Source: Protula sp. h YS-2021 (taxonomy: Eukaryota; Annelida; Polychaeta; Sabellida; Serpulidae). From it: a stretch of DNA of 64,000 nucleotides. This document shows positions 25,024 through 37,821 of this stretch, one piece after another. Position 1 is the stretch's first letter, and the number at the start of each line of letters is the position of its first letter. A program made the position numbers and the translations under genes. The notes below the pieces were generated by a model, which was given only the letters and a program-made list of their open reading frames with translations, was not told the DNA's origin and did no database searches. The stretch is taken from contig OX457031.1 of NCBI GenBank assembly GCA_949752745.1, positions 48,255,257 to 48,319,256 on the forward strand, in the 5' to 3' direction.

Positions 25024-28000
25024 TCCAATACATTGATCCAATTGAAACTTAATAAACAATACAGTGGATTTCTCAATAAACAAGGAAGAGCTTATCGGAA
25101 ATAAATGAAGGTGTGTTTTCAACCCTCTCCTTTTTAAAGTAAATATATGGAGTGTCATAAAGATTGTGATTTTCTTACTTCAGCATGTTCTTCGTGCAGA
25201 CAAATGTGGATAGTTTTCATGCCTGTTGTTTGTTCAGCTACTGCAAATAGGCGTTTGTGATCGCTTGGTATTTGCTGGAATTCTGTATAAATACAGCACG
25301 CTCGTTATAAATCCAGCATGCTCATTATGAATCCAGTATGCTTGTTATAAATCCAGCGTGTTCCTTAGAAATTCAGCATGCTCGTTATAAATACATCGTG
25401 GTAGTTAGGGATTCAGCATGTTCGCTTGAAATTTCAAAACGCTTATAATTAAAATACATAACTAAGCAAAAACACTTTTAATTTCGATAGTACACAAGAA
25501 AAAAGACTTTAAGACTTTTAGTATGTGTTTTATTTGAATGAGGTTTATTGCCGTGCGTTGTTGTGACAAAGCTAATTTAACGGTTTGTCTCCCGTAAATT
25601 GCGTTGTGTTCACAACAAGAATAATTACTTGCTCGCTCGTTTCAAAGCAAGCATGAGTTGTACGTGGGCAAGTAAGAGTGGATTCTTTTGCACCACCAGT
25701 TGTTAAGACCTTTGAAGAAAAAATCATTTAAACTGAGCAACCTCGAAGTGTTTAAGCAGATCGACGGACGTTAACATTAATTACCTTCGTCAGCATCGGT
25801 TCTTCAAGTGACGTGCGGATTCATTTAATTTGATCCAAATGAAAATTAATAAACAATAATAATCAATGAAACGGACATTATTTCTCAATAAAAAAGAAAA
25901 AAGTTTATCGGAAATAAACGAAGGTGGGTTTTCAACCCTCTCTTTTTAAAAGTAAAAATATGGAGTGTCATAAAGATTGTGATTTTCTTACTTCAGCATG
26001 TTCTTCGTGCAGACAAGTGTGGATAGTTTTCCTGCCTGTTGTTTGTTCAGCTACTGCAAATAGGCGTTTGTGATCGCTTGGTATTTGCTGGAATTCTGTA
26101 TAAACACAGCACGCTCGTTATAAATCCAGCATGCTCATTATAAATCCAGAATGCTTGTTATAAATCCAGCGTGTTCCTTAGAAATTCAGCATGCTCGTTA
26201 TAAATACATCGTGCTAGTTAGGGATCCAGCATGTTCGTTTGAAATTTCTAAACGCTTACATTAAAATAAATGACTAAGCAGAAACTCTTTTAATTTCGAT
26301 AGTACACAAGAAAAAAGACTTTAAGACTTTTAGTATGTGTTTTATTTGAATGAGGTTTATTGCCGTGCGTTGTTGTGACAAAGCTAATTTAACGGTTTGT
26401 CTCCCGTAAATTGCGTTGTGTTCACAACAAGAATAATTACTTGCTCGCTCGTTTCAAAGCAAGCATGAGTTGTACGTGGGCAAGTAAGAGTGGATTCTTT
26501 TGCACCACCAGTTGTTAAGACCTTTGAAGAAAAAATCATTTAAACTGAGCAACCTCGAAGTGTTTAAGCAGATCGACGGACGTTAACATTAATTACCTTC
26601 GTCAGCATCGGTTCTTCAAGTGACGTGCGGATTCATTTAATTTGATCCAAATGAAAATTAATAAACAATAATAATCAATGAAACGGACATTATTTCTCAA
26701 TAAAAAAGAAAAAAGTTTATCGGAAATAAACGAAGGTGTGTTTTCAACCCTCTCTTTTTAAAAGTAAAAATATGGAGTGTCATAAAGATTGTGATTTTCT
26801 TACTTCAGCATGTTCTTCGTGCAGACAAGTGTGGATAGTTTTCCTGCCTGTTGTTTGTTCAGCTACTGCAAATAGGCGTTTGTGATCGCTTGGTATTTGC
26901 TGGAATTCTGTATAAACACAGCACGCTCGTTATAAATCCAGCATGCTCATTATAAATCCAGAATGCTTGTTATAAATCCAGCGTGTTCCTTAGAAATTCA
27001 GCATGCTCGTTATAAATACATCGTGCTAGTTAGGGATCCAGCATGTTCGTTTGAAATTTCTAAACGCTTACATTAAAATAAATGACTAAGCAGAAACTCT
27101 TTTAATTTCGATAGTACACAAGAAAAAAGACTTTAAGACTTTTAGTATGTGTTTTATTTGAATGAGGTTTATTGCCGTGCGTTGTTGTGATAAAGCTAAT
27201 TTAACGGTTTGTCTCCCGTAAATTGCGTTGTGTTCACAACAAGAATAATTACTTGCTCGCTCGTTTCAAAGCAAGCATGAGTTGTACGTGGGCAAGTAAG
27301 AGTGGATTCTTTTGCACCACCAGTTGTTAAGACCTTTGAAGAAAAACTCACTTGAACTGAGCAACCTTGAAGTGTTTAAGAAGATCGACGGACGTTTCCA
27401 TGAATTACCTTCGTCAGCATCGGTTCTTCAAGTGGCGTACGGATTTATTTAATTTGATCCGAATGAAAATTAATAAACAATAATAATCAATGAAACGGAC
27501 ATTATTTCTCAATAAAAAAGAAAAAAGTTTACCGGAAATAAACGAAGGTGGGTTTTTAACCCTCTCTTTTTAAAAGTAAAAATATGGAGTGTCATAAAGA
27601 TTGTGATTTTCTTACTTCAGCATGTTCTTCGTTCAGACAAATGTGGATAGTTTTCCTGCCTGTTGTTTGTTCAGCTACTGCAAATAGGCGTTTGTGATCG
27701 CTTGGTATTTGCTGGAATTCTGTATAAACACAGCACACTCGTTATAAATCCAGCATGCTTATTATAAATCCAGTATGCTTGTTCTAAATCCAGCGTGTTC
27801 CTTAGAAATTCAGCATGCTCTCTATAAACACATCGTGCTAGTTAGGGATTCAGCATGTTCGTTTAAAATTTCAAAACGCTTACATTAAAATAAATAACTA
27901 AGCAGAAACTCTTTTAATTTCGATAGTACACAAGAAAAAGTCGTTAAGACTTTTGGTATGTGTTTTATTTGAATGAGGTTTATTGCCGTGCGTTGTTGTG

Positions 28001-28660
28001 ATAAGGCTAATTTAACGGTTTGTCTCCCGTAAATTGCGTTGTGTTCACAACAAGAATAATTACTTGCTCGCTCGTTTCAAAGCAAGCATGAGTTGTATGT
28101 TTGCAAGTAAGAGTGGATTCTTTTGCACCACCAGTTGTTAGGACCTTTGAAGAAAAACTCACTTAAACTGAGCAACCTTGAAGTGTTTAAGCAGATCGAC
28201 GGACGTTACTATGAATTACCTTCGTCAGCATCGGTTCTTCAAGTTGCGTGCGGATTCATTTAATTTGATTCAAATGAAAATTAATAAACAATAATAATCA
28301 ATGAAACGGACATTATTTCTCAATAAAAAGAAATAGCTTATCGGAAATAAACGAAAGTGGGTTTTTAACCCTCTCTTTTTTAAAGAAAAAATATGGAGTG
28401 TCATAAAGATTGTGATTTTCTTACTTCAGCATGTTCTTCGTGCAGACAAATGTGGATAGTTTTCCTGCCTGTTGTTTGTTCAGCTGCTGCAAACAGGCGT
28501 TTGTGATCTCTTGGTATTTGCTGGAATTCTGTATAAACACAGCACACTCGTTATAAATCCAGCATACTCATTATAAATCCAGTATGCTTGTTATAAATCC
28601 AGTGTGTTCCTTAGAAATTCTGCATGCTCACTATAAATTCATCATGCTAGTTAGAGCGCA
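25024..28660 (+). repeat. Higher-order tandem array: 4.5 copies of an 812-bp C+D segment
   Basis: The marker TGATCCAAAT (or a close variant) falls at about 25,028, 25,831, 26,643, 27,455 and 28,266, giving periods of about 803, 812, 812 and 811. Each copy contains module C and most of module D, and the D end (GTGCGGATTCATTTAATTTG) is fused directly to the marker that starts the next copy. Copies 2 and 3 are nearly identical; reading them side by side I noticed only one or two changes (such as GGTGGG against GGTGTG in GAAGGTGnGTTTTCAACC). Copies 1, 4 and the truncated 5th differ more. The last copy breaks at about 28,655. Confidence 0.9.
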
Positions 28661-29455
28661 GCGATATACTCACACGAAACACTTGCAGTATACTATAATA
28701 TGACAGACAGACAAGTCACTGATATCTAACACACGGTGACGTATAGGACTACAACACCCTTTTACGTCGAATGGTTATTTTTCTTTTGATGTTACTGACA
28801 CGTTGCAAAGAGACGCACTACTGTTTCGCTATCAATTGCCTTAGCCAGATGTTTTCTCATGTTCGTATCTGTCTTGAATTTTATGTCTGAACTCTCTGGG
28901 ACTATCCTGTTTGTGATGAACAAAGTCACGGAAACCTGGTTTTAGCTAATGTTGAACACACATTAATAAAAGTGTTGGCAGTCGAGGTCATGTACTCTCT
29001 GAAATGCAGCTATATACTATAAATACTATATATTTATTTTTCCTTTTTATTCTTTCCTTGATTGCCCCTATTCATCCAGTCACAAACCGCTACAACATTA
29101 AGATTTAATCGAAAGAATACTTCACATATGCAATGAAGACTCAATGGTGATTAAGACAGAATCTACTTATACGTTCGTCCTCACCACAGAATATGAACTG
29201 ATGAGATGGCTACCTGTCGTTTATTCATGTAAGAAAGGTGAAACGTATCTAGTTTTCTAAAAAGGTGAAATTGAAATACTTTGAGTGGCTTGCACAACAC
29301 TAAAAATTATCTAGTAACACTAAAAATTATATAGTAACTGATGTGTAAAATATCCTGATTCTTAAATTGAAAGTTTCACAAAAGGGCTTCTAAATATCAC
29401 AAAGCTAAAGTCACCATGGTATAAATAGCGGCCGATTCAGCAGATAAGAAAACTC
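28661..29455 (+). repeat. Modules E and F closing unit 8
   Basis: After a short D-end remnant (CGAAACACTTGCAGTATACT), the sequence goes into the second half of E (28,705-29,010) and F (29,040-29,450), with GCGGCCGATTCAGCAGATAA leading to the next ATT tract. It follows the matching part of unit 7 closely (CACGGTGACGTATAGG is shared). Confidence 0.7.
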
Positions 29456-29459
29456 ATTT

Positions 29460-32400
29460 TGTTGCCATTATTACTACTATTATTATCATTACTATTATTT
29501 TTATTATTATATTATTATCATTACTTTAATATTGCCGTTAATGGTAAACAATTTGACCCAAATATATTTTTAAATCACGGATTAATTTTTCTCAAAAATT
29601 TATTTTTTTGATTATGCTATCTAAAATTATATTTTTGATTCTCCAAATGTATTTTTGATCTCAAAAAATGATTTACTGATACCATCAAACATTATATAAT
29701 CTTTTTGGATGTTGATTTTTCGAGATCTCTAAATATTTAGTAATTTAAAAAATAAAATTTTGAGATCAAGAGTACATTAAGCACATCAAAAATATAATAA
29801 TACACATCAACTATTAATTCTTGATATCAGAAAAATGAATTTTTGAGATTAAAATGTTTAATCTTTATATCAGTGATTGCCTAATAAATGTGAAAATGTG
29901 ATTCCGCAAATAAATTGAACCAAATGAAAAATAATACACAATGCACACCTCTATCAATAGTCAATCAAACGGACATTATTTCTCAATAAAAAGGAAGAGC
30001 TTATCGGAAATAAACGAAGCTGGGTTTTCAACCCTCTCTTTCTTAAAGCAAATAGGCGTTTGTGATCAGTAAGTATTTGCTGAAATTCTGTACAAATGCA
30101 GCATACTCGCTATAAATCCAGCATGCTCATTATAAATCCAGTATACTTGTTATATATCCAGCTTATTCTTTAGAAATTCAGCATGCTCGTTATAAATACA
30201 TCGTGCTGGTTAGAGATCTAGCATGATCGTTTCAAATTTCAAAACGCTTACATTAAAATAAACTCTTTTCATTTCAATAGTACACATGAAAAATGACTTT
30301 AAGACTTTTAGGATGTGTTTTATATAAATGAGGTTTATTGCCGTGCGTTGTTATGATATGGATAATTAAGCGTTTTATCGAGGTTGAAGTGCGTCGTTTT
30401 CACAACAGGAATTATAACTTGTGTAAACTTCATCCGATGTATCGTTTTAAAGCAAGCATGATTTGTACGTGGGCAAGTTACAGTGGATTCTTCGGCACCA
30501 TCAGCTGTTAAGACCTTTGAAGAAAAACTCGCTGAAACTGAGTAACCTCGGCGTGTTTAAGCAGATCGAGGTCACTCAGTTTAAGTGAGTCAAGTCTTTT
30601 TATATAGAGTTTAACGAAGACTTATTTGACTACTTATTTAGAATTAACAAGGGTACTAAAAGTTATAATACATAGTCATATTACTTTAGATCAAAGATCA
30701 GAACTAAAAATAGCAACAAAAGGACGTATTTTTTAAGGATTTTATCCATAAAAAGCTGAGAAATTGAGTTATCTTTTGATTATTGGGTTGCTACCTAATA
30801 GGTAATTATTATCACTAGGTTTATGCTGGATTTCTGGATAAAGACAGAGCGATTCACATCTATCCTTTCACAACTAAAATGCATGCGAAATTGTTTTTAA
30901 ATATTTAAAAACAGGAATTTAAGAAAATCGTTATAAGCTTCAAAACGGATACATTAAAAATTGATATTCCCCTTGTCCCTTAAGCTTCGTGCGGATTCAT
31001 TTAATTTGTCATCGAAACCTCTAAATTGCTATTGCTTTATAAATTACCCTCTGTGAAGCGAAATACTCACATGAAACACTTGCAGTATACAATAATTTGT
31101 CTGGCTTTCACCCTTGACTGTTACCATTCTTTCCTGTAAGATTCACCACTACCTGTGTGGTCGTGGTGTGACCTAATGCCGCAACAGACTTCTACCGGTA
31201 CCCTTCTGTTAATTGTTTATTCATATTTTTGCCTTCTATTCCGGACTGTTCCTCAAAGTCTTTTTATATATAGTTAAAAGGAAACTTGTTTGGCTGCTTA
31301 TTCAGAATCAACAGGTTTACTGAAAGTTATAATATATAGTCATATTACTTTAACTCAAACGTCAAAGCTAATCTCAGATTATGTCTATTGCACATCAAAT
31401 AATTTCGTTTTATTTGTTAATAAATTTAGCCAAAGAGAAGTAATACTTGTTCAGTTTTTCGTAAATATCAGCAACAGAGGGTATTTGGAAGGTTTTCTCC
31501 CATAAAATGCTGAACAATTGGCCCGCGTTTTGTTTTTTGGACTGCTGCCTAACTTTCGCTTATTGTCATATGGTATGGGCATGAATTCTGGATAAAACCA
31601 GAGCGATTCACAGCTATTGTTTTACAATTAAAATGCAATCAAAATTGTTTTTAAATATTCAAAAACTAAAATCTTAAAACCTGTTATAAGTTTCAAAACG
31701 GATACACTAAAAAACTGATATTTTATTTGCCCTTTGTTTTATTGATATCTATATTTAACAGGGATTTTAGGAGTGATAATACTCGCATATATTATTTAAA
31801 CTCCTTGGTCAAAACGTGTCTCCAATTTTGGCCACTACATATAAAATTTCATTTTATTTTTAAATAAATTCAGTGTGAATGAGACAATTTTTGTTTTATT
31901 TTCATGGGAAATATCATCTAAATAAAGAGTATTTAGCTAAACAGCAAAAACAAAAAAGTTATTAACTTTCTAACATGAAGTCAAAAACTGAAGCTAAACT
32001 AGATAACTGGGACTTGAATAATGATAAATTTTGGAAGTAATCACTATGATGTTATTTCGATTGTTCTGGTTATATTCGTACTAATTTTTGTTTACTTTTT
32101 CTTTACGTATCATATTAGAAATTTATTAAGCTGTTGTCCAATAATTAAGGAACTTGTAAGTATTTAACGAAAGCTGGATTTTAGTTATTATAAAAAGACA
32201 GTAGTCTTAAATGTATATTGTAATGAAGACAAACCTTTCCGTGGTATTTTCCAATTTTCTAAGGAGTGGATTTCCTGTTGCGCCGATTTTGCTAAAATGC
32301 TTGAAAATTTGTGCGTATTCTAAAGTATACAAACACACATCATTTTAGGAAAACTTTGCTCAATAGGGTTTTCAACATGCAGTAGATTATGATCTGTTAC

Positions 32401-33138
32401 AAGACAAAAGTCGCATCCATTGTCTATTTTCAACTCTTTTCTGACCACAAGAAACCCAGTTAATAAGTACAGCCTATCACCCACACACTCTACTTCAAAT
32501 CCATATGCACAACGCTCCTGTGGCGAAACAAAAATTGAAATCTTACCTAAAGGTACAAGTAGGCTTTCATTCTGCGAATTATATTACAACAGAGCTGCAT
32601 AGGGTCAAGGTAACTCAGCTAAATCGAGGATAACGACAGACAGACAAGTCACTGATATCACACACACGGCGACGGATAGGACAACACACACCCTTTTAAG
32701 TCGAATGGTTATTTTCCTTTTGATGTAACTGACACGTTGTGAAGAGCCTCACTGCTGTTTGACAATCAGTAGCCTAGGCCAGGTGTTTTCTCATGTTCGT
32801 ATCTATCTTGAATTTAATGTCTGAACTCTCTGGGACTATCCTATTTGTGATGAACAAAGTCGCGAAAACCTGGTTTTAGCTAATGGTGAACAAACATAAA
32901 TGGAAGTGTTAGTAATCGAGCCTTCTGAAAAAGTGAAATTAAAATACTGTGAGCGGCTTGCAAAACACTGTGAAATATCTAGTAACTTGACAAATGATGT
33001 GTAAAACATCCTAATTCTTAAATTAAAAGAGTCACAACAGAATTTCTACACATCACAAAGCCGTAACAGGCGATCTAAGTAACAAAAAGACATCATGGTA
33101 CAAACAGCGGGCCGATTCAGCAGATAGAAAAACTAGTT
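29460..33138 (+). repeat. Macrosatellite unit 9 (ATT-B-C-D-G-H-D'-G-H-I-J-E-F)
   Basis: ATT (29,465-29,530), B (29,540-29,930), C (30,060-30,230), first part of D (30,240-30,580), G (30,590-30,750), H (30,770-30,970), then the second part of D (30,980-31,240) with a second G (31,250-31,500), H (31,510-31,700), I (31,730-31,930), J (31,970-32,310), E (32,340-32,910) and F (32,930-33,130). The repeated G-H pair points to an unequal exchange between two units within module D. Confidence 0.7.
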
Positions 33139-33168
33139 TTTGTTACTATTATTATTACTATCATTTCA

Positions 33169-33372
<204 letters not shown>

Positions 33373-33437
33373 ACATTGCCCATAATGGTCCAAACTTTGT
33401 GGTCAAGATATTTTCATATCAAGGATTAGTCTTTTCT

Positions 33438-33895
33438 AGTAACCGCCTAAATTCCGTTTATAATTTCCTTTTTCACCACAAAACCGTTGAATCCGTTTAA
33501 TAAAGAAATATCCAATTATTTATCCTTTCAGTCTTTTGTCAATCCGTACTGACATGTCCGTTTCAAGAATTGGCAGTTATTAAATTCCGAAGCCTTTTTT
33601 TTCAATTCCAAAACTGTATCTCACCGATTTAAATTGACAAATTTATCTCACAATATGGTGTTTTCACAACGAAATCAAAGTGCATCTGATAGGCAATTAC
33701 TCATTGCGATACGTCACAGTATGATTAGCGCCTGCGCATTACGGCAAATACTTTGTGTACACAAAAGACAATGAGACACACAGGTGGCTGGCCGGGTGAG
33801 GAAACATACAAAGAGCATTTTCTAAAGGGGGAGAGGGTCTCACCTGAGCAACATTCACAGAAATACTTTTAAATCGTTGCCGTCTAAAAAGCCAT
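33438..33895. repeat. Insert X, copy 1: 458-bp unidentified sequence inside block B
   Basis: It begins AGTAACCGCCTAAATT and ends TCTAAAAAGCCAT, interrupting block B between a 'caaggattag' segment and 'tttgctttctctaatt'. Units 7, 8 and 9 lack it at that position. The interior is less AT-rich and includes CGATACGTCACAGTATGATT and AGCGCCTGCGCATTACGGC, matching copy 2 exactly over roughly 100 bases. Clear terminal inverted repeats and a target duplication are not visible. The GCGCCTGCGCA core resembles the known NRF-1 consensus and ACGTCA is a CRE half site, so a captured promoter is one idea, but only an inference. Confidence 0.7.
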
Positions 33896-35943
33896 CTCTT
33901 TTTTGCTTTCTCTAATTATATTTTTAATTCTCCATATGTGTTCTTGATCTCAAAAAATAATTTACTGATACCATTAAATAATTGTGATGTCAAAAAATAT
34001 TTTTTTATCTAAATGGAGATTTTGCCCTTAAATTTTAGTTTTTGTTATCAAGCATCGAACTTTTTGATCTCTAAAAATCAATTTCAAACATTGTATAATA
34101 ATTATTAATATCAATAAATATCTTTCGATATGTCTAAATATTTAGTAATTTCAAAAAATAAAATTTGGAGATCGAGACTACATTTAAATATATCAAAATA
34201 TAATTACAGATATCAAAAATTAATTTTTTGATATAAGAAAAAATGACTTTTTGAGATAAGAATGTTTACTCTTTATATCAGTGATTGCCTAATAGATGTG
34301 AAAATGCCATTCCGTCAATAAATGGATCTAGATGGAAATTAATAAACAATACACACCTCTATCAATAGTCAATGAAACGGACATTTTTTTCAATAAGAAA
34401 GGAAGAGCTTATCGGAAATAAACGGAGGTGGGTTTTCAACCTTCTCTTTTTAAAGACAAAATATGGAGTGTCATAAAGATTGTGATTTTCTCACTTTAGA
34501 ATGTTCTTCGCCCAGATGATTGTGATTAGTTAACTTGCCGGCTGTTTGCTCAGCTGCTGCAAATAGTCGTTTGTGATCAGTTAGTATTTGTTGAAATTCT
34601 GTACAAATGCAGCACACTCGTTATAAATCCAGCATGCTCATTATAAATAAAGTATATTTGTTATATGTCCAGCTTATTCCTTAGAAATTCAGCATGCTCG
34701 TTATTAATACATCGTGCTAGTTAGAGATCCAGCATGCACGTTAGAAATTTCAAAACGCTTACATCAATATAAATAACTATGCAGAAGCTCCTTTAGTTTC
34801 GATAGTACACATGAAAAAAGACTTTAAGACTTTTAGGATGTGTTTTATTTGAATGAGGTTTATTGCCTTGCGTTGTTGTGATATGGCTAATTAAGCGGTT
34901 TGTCGCGGTTGAAGTGTTTCGTTTTCACAACAGGAATAATTACTTGTGTAAACTTCATCCGATTTATCTTTTTAAAGCAAGCATGGTTTTTTACGTGGGT
35001 AAGTAACAGTGGATTCTTTGGCACCACCAGCTGTTAAGACCTTTGAAGAAAAATTCACTTAAACTGAGTAACCTCGGCGGGTTTAAGCAGATCGACCGAC
35101 GCCACCCTGAAAGACTATTCGAACCTCAAGCGAACCTTCCTATATATTGGCTTCCAATATATTGACTGCTATGATTTTTTCCTGGAAAATTGACGATCAA
35201 CAGTGTGATCGTGACCTGATAAAGCAACAGACTTCTACCGCTGCAACGGACCGTTCTGTTAATTGCTTATTCATATTTTGCCTTCTTTCTTGAACTGTTC
35301 CTCGAAGTCTTTTTACATAGAGTTAAGCAAAAACTTATTTGACTGCTTGTTTAGAATTAACAAGGGTACTCAATGTTAAAGTATATAGTCATGTTACTTA
35401 AGCTCAAAGGTCAGAGCTAACCTGAGAATATGGCTATTGCAATCATATAGTTTTGTTTTGTCTTTTTTTGTTAATAAATATAACCAAAAAGAAGTAATTC
35501 TTGTTTATTTTTTTCAAAAATAGCAATAAAAGAAGGTATTTGGAAAGATTTTTATCCATAAAAAACTGAAAAATTGAGCTGTCGTTTGGTTATTGGGCTG
35601 CTACCTAATAGGCAATTATTATCACTTGGTTTATGCTGGAATTCTGGATAAAGACAGAGCGTTTCACATCCATCCTTTCACAATTAAAATGCATGCAAAA
35701 TTGTTTTTAAATATTTAAAAACAGGAATTTAAAAAATCGTTATTAGTTTCAAAACGGATATATTCCAATAACTGGGGAATTTGAAAGCTTTTAACGAAGG
35801 CTGGATTTCAGTTATTATCAAAAGACAGCAGTCTTAAATGTATATTGCAACAAAGACGGACCATTCTGTGGTATTTTCCAATTTTTCTAGAGAATGGATT
35901 TGCTGTTGCACCGATTTTGCTAAAATGCTCAAAAATTTGTATA

Positions 35944-36641
35944 CAGTGAAACACCGCTGTTAGGGTCAAGAAGTGACTCAATAATTATGTCCCTAATGGC
36001 GGGGTGTCCCTAATTTCGAGGTGCTGTTCTATCTGACAACTACAACTAAAATCTTTGGCTATTTTTCTTACACTTTCTCCATCACTAGCTTTGATTATTT
36101 TAACTTTATCAGATAGCGAAAGTTCGTTTCGTTTTCTTTTCACACCACCGATATTTAGACTTGTCACCTTATATAACATCTTAACTGAGTATAAAGACAA
36201 TGAATTGCTTGTTCCTTTATACACATTTTAAAAGAGGGAGCACGTCAATGGGGTTTAGTAGTATAAAGCTTCTCTCTTAAGCACACATCTTTTGTAATAA
36301 GCCCTTTTGTCTTGCACTGTGTTCAATATAATGTACTCAATACCCGCAGATAACAATAGCGAAAAAACAAACACTACCGAGTAACAAGCTGATAGGGGTT
36401 GTTTACATAACGTACAAAATATGGACAGTAATTTGACTGTCCACAATAGAGGGGTTGTTTTAAATGTGTAACCGTACTTGCGGGATAAAAAGAGTGTCCC
36501 TTATTCTGAATAGAGGGGTGTCCACAATAGAGGGGTCTAGACATAACAGAACTCTATGCCCCTTTAAAACAGACTGAGAAATGCCGTCCATAATTCAGGG
36601 GTGTCCATAATAAAGGGGTGTCTATATCCGGGGTTTCACTG
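35944..36641 (-). mobile_element. Tigger/pogo-type non-autonomous DNA transposon (698 bp)
   Basis: The ends are CAGTGAAACACCG on the left and, read on the minus strand, CAGTGAAACCCCGGATATAG on the right. TA flanks both sides (35,942-35,943 and 36,642-36,643), the Tc1/mariner/pogo target site. CAGTG.. ends with subterminal 'GGGTGTCC' repeats (many copies: TGGACACCCC, AGGGGTGTCC) are typical of Tigger-like MITEs. The flanks join to give the sequence seen in unit 9 near 32,310-32,325 (AAATTTGTGCGTATTCTAAAG there), which is the empty site. The only coding trace is a CENP-B-like helix-turn-helix on the minus strand. Confidence 0.85.
35985..36224 (-). pseudogene. Truncated Tigger transposase: N-terminal CENP-B/pogo DNA-binding domain
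   Basis: The 79-residue frame has KRKRNELSLSDKVKIIKA at about residues 29-47, followed by SVRKIAKDFSCS, the first helix-turn-helix of CENP-B N-terminal/pogo DNA-binding domains. In full-length Tigger transposases this is followed by a second HTH (CENPB-type) and a DDE catalytic domain. Here it stops after about 22 more residues that run straight into the terminal repeat, so everything catalytic is deleted. On its own it could at most bind the element's ends. No splice or promoter evidence supports expression. Confidence 0.8.
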
Positions 36642-37671
36642 TATATTCTAAAGTGTACAAACACACATCAAGTTAGGAAAACTTTGGTCAATCGGGTTTT
36701 CAACCGGCAGTAGGTCATGATCTGTTACAAAAACAAAATTCCAAAAGTCGCATCCACGTTCTCTTGACTATTTTTTTTCTGACCATAAGAAACCCAATGG
36801 AAAAGCCGAGCCTATCACCCGCACCCTCTACTTCAAGTCCATATGCACAACGCTCCTATATCGAAACAAAAGTTGAAATTATCTTACCTAAGGTACAAAG
36901 AGGCTTACATTCCGCGAATTATATTACCACAGAGCTGCGTAGGGTCAAAGTAACTCAGCTAAACAACGACAGTGAGACAATACGCTGATATCTCACACAT
37001 AGCGACGGATAGGGCAACAACACCCATTTACGTCGAATGGTTATTTTCCTTTTGATGTTACTGACACGTTGTAAAGAGACTCACTGCTGTTTCACTATCA
37101 GTTACCTTAGCCAGGTGTTTTCTCATGTTCGATTCTGTCTTGAATTTAATGTCTGAACTCTCTCGGACTATCCCATTTGTGATGAACAAAACCGCGGAAA
37201 CCTGGTTTTAGCTAATGTTGAACACACATGAATGAAAGTGTTGGTAATCGAGATCCGGCACTCTCTGAAATGCAGCTAGAATATTATATGCTCATTTTTA
37301 CTTTTCATTAATGTTTCCTTCAATGTCCCTATTCGTCCAGTCACAAACAGCTACAGCATTTAGGCTTAATCAAAATAATCCTTTACATATGTAACGAATT
37401 CTCAATGGCGAATATGACCTGTCGTTTATTCATGTAAGAAAAGTGAAACCTATCTAGCTTTCTTAAGCGGTGAATTGAAAAACTGTGAGCGGCTTGCAAA
37501 ATACTGTGAATTATCTAGTAGCTGGACAAATGATGTGTAAAACATCCTGCTTCTTAAATTGAAAGTGTCACAAAAGGACTCCAACACATCACAAAGCTGT
37601 AACAGACGTTCTAAGTAGCAAAAAGACACCATGGTACAAATAGCGGCCGATTCAGCAGATAGAACAACTCC

Positions 37672-37821
37672 TTTTTGATACTATTATTGTTATCATTATC
37701 ATTTCTATTATTATTATTTATATTATTACTATTATTATTATTACTATTATTATAAATTATAATAATAATATAATAATAATAATAATTGTTATTATTATAA
37801 TTATTATTATTATTATTATTT
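37672..37821. repeat. ATT microsatellite with an ATT/AAT inverted repeat
   Basis: ATT-rich from 37,672, switching to AAT-type around 37,755-37,790 (TATAAATTATAATAATAATA) and back to ATT up to 37,821. The two polarities are complementary and could fold back. A similar switch is at 2,898-3,014. Confidence 0.9.
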
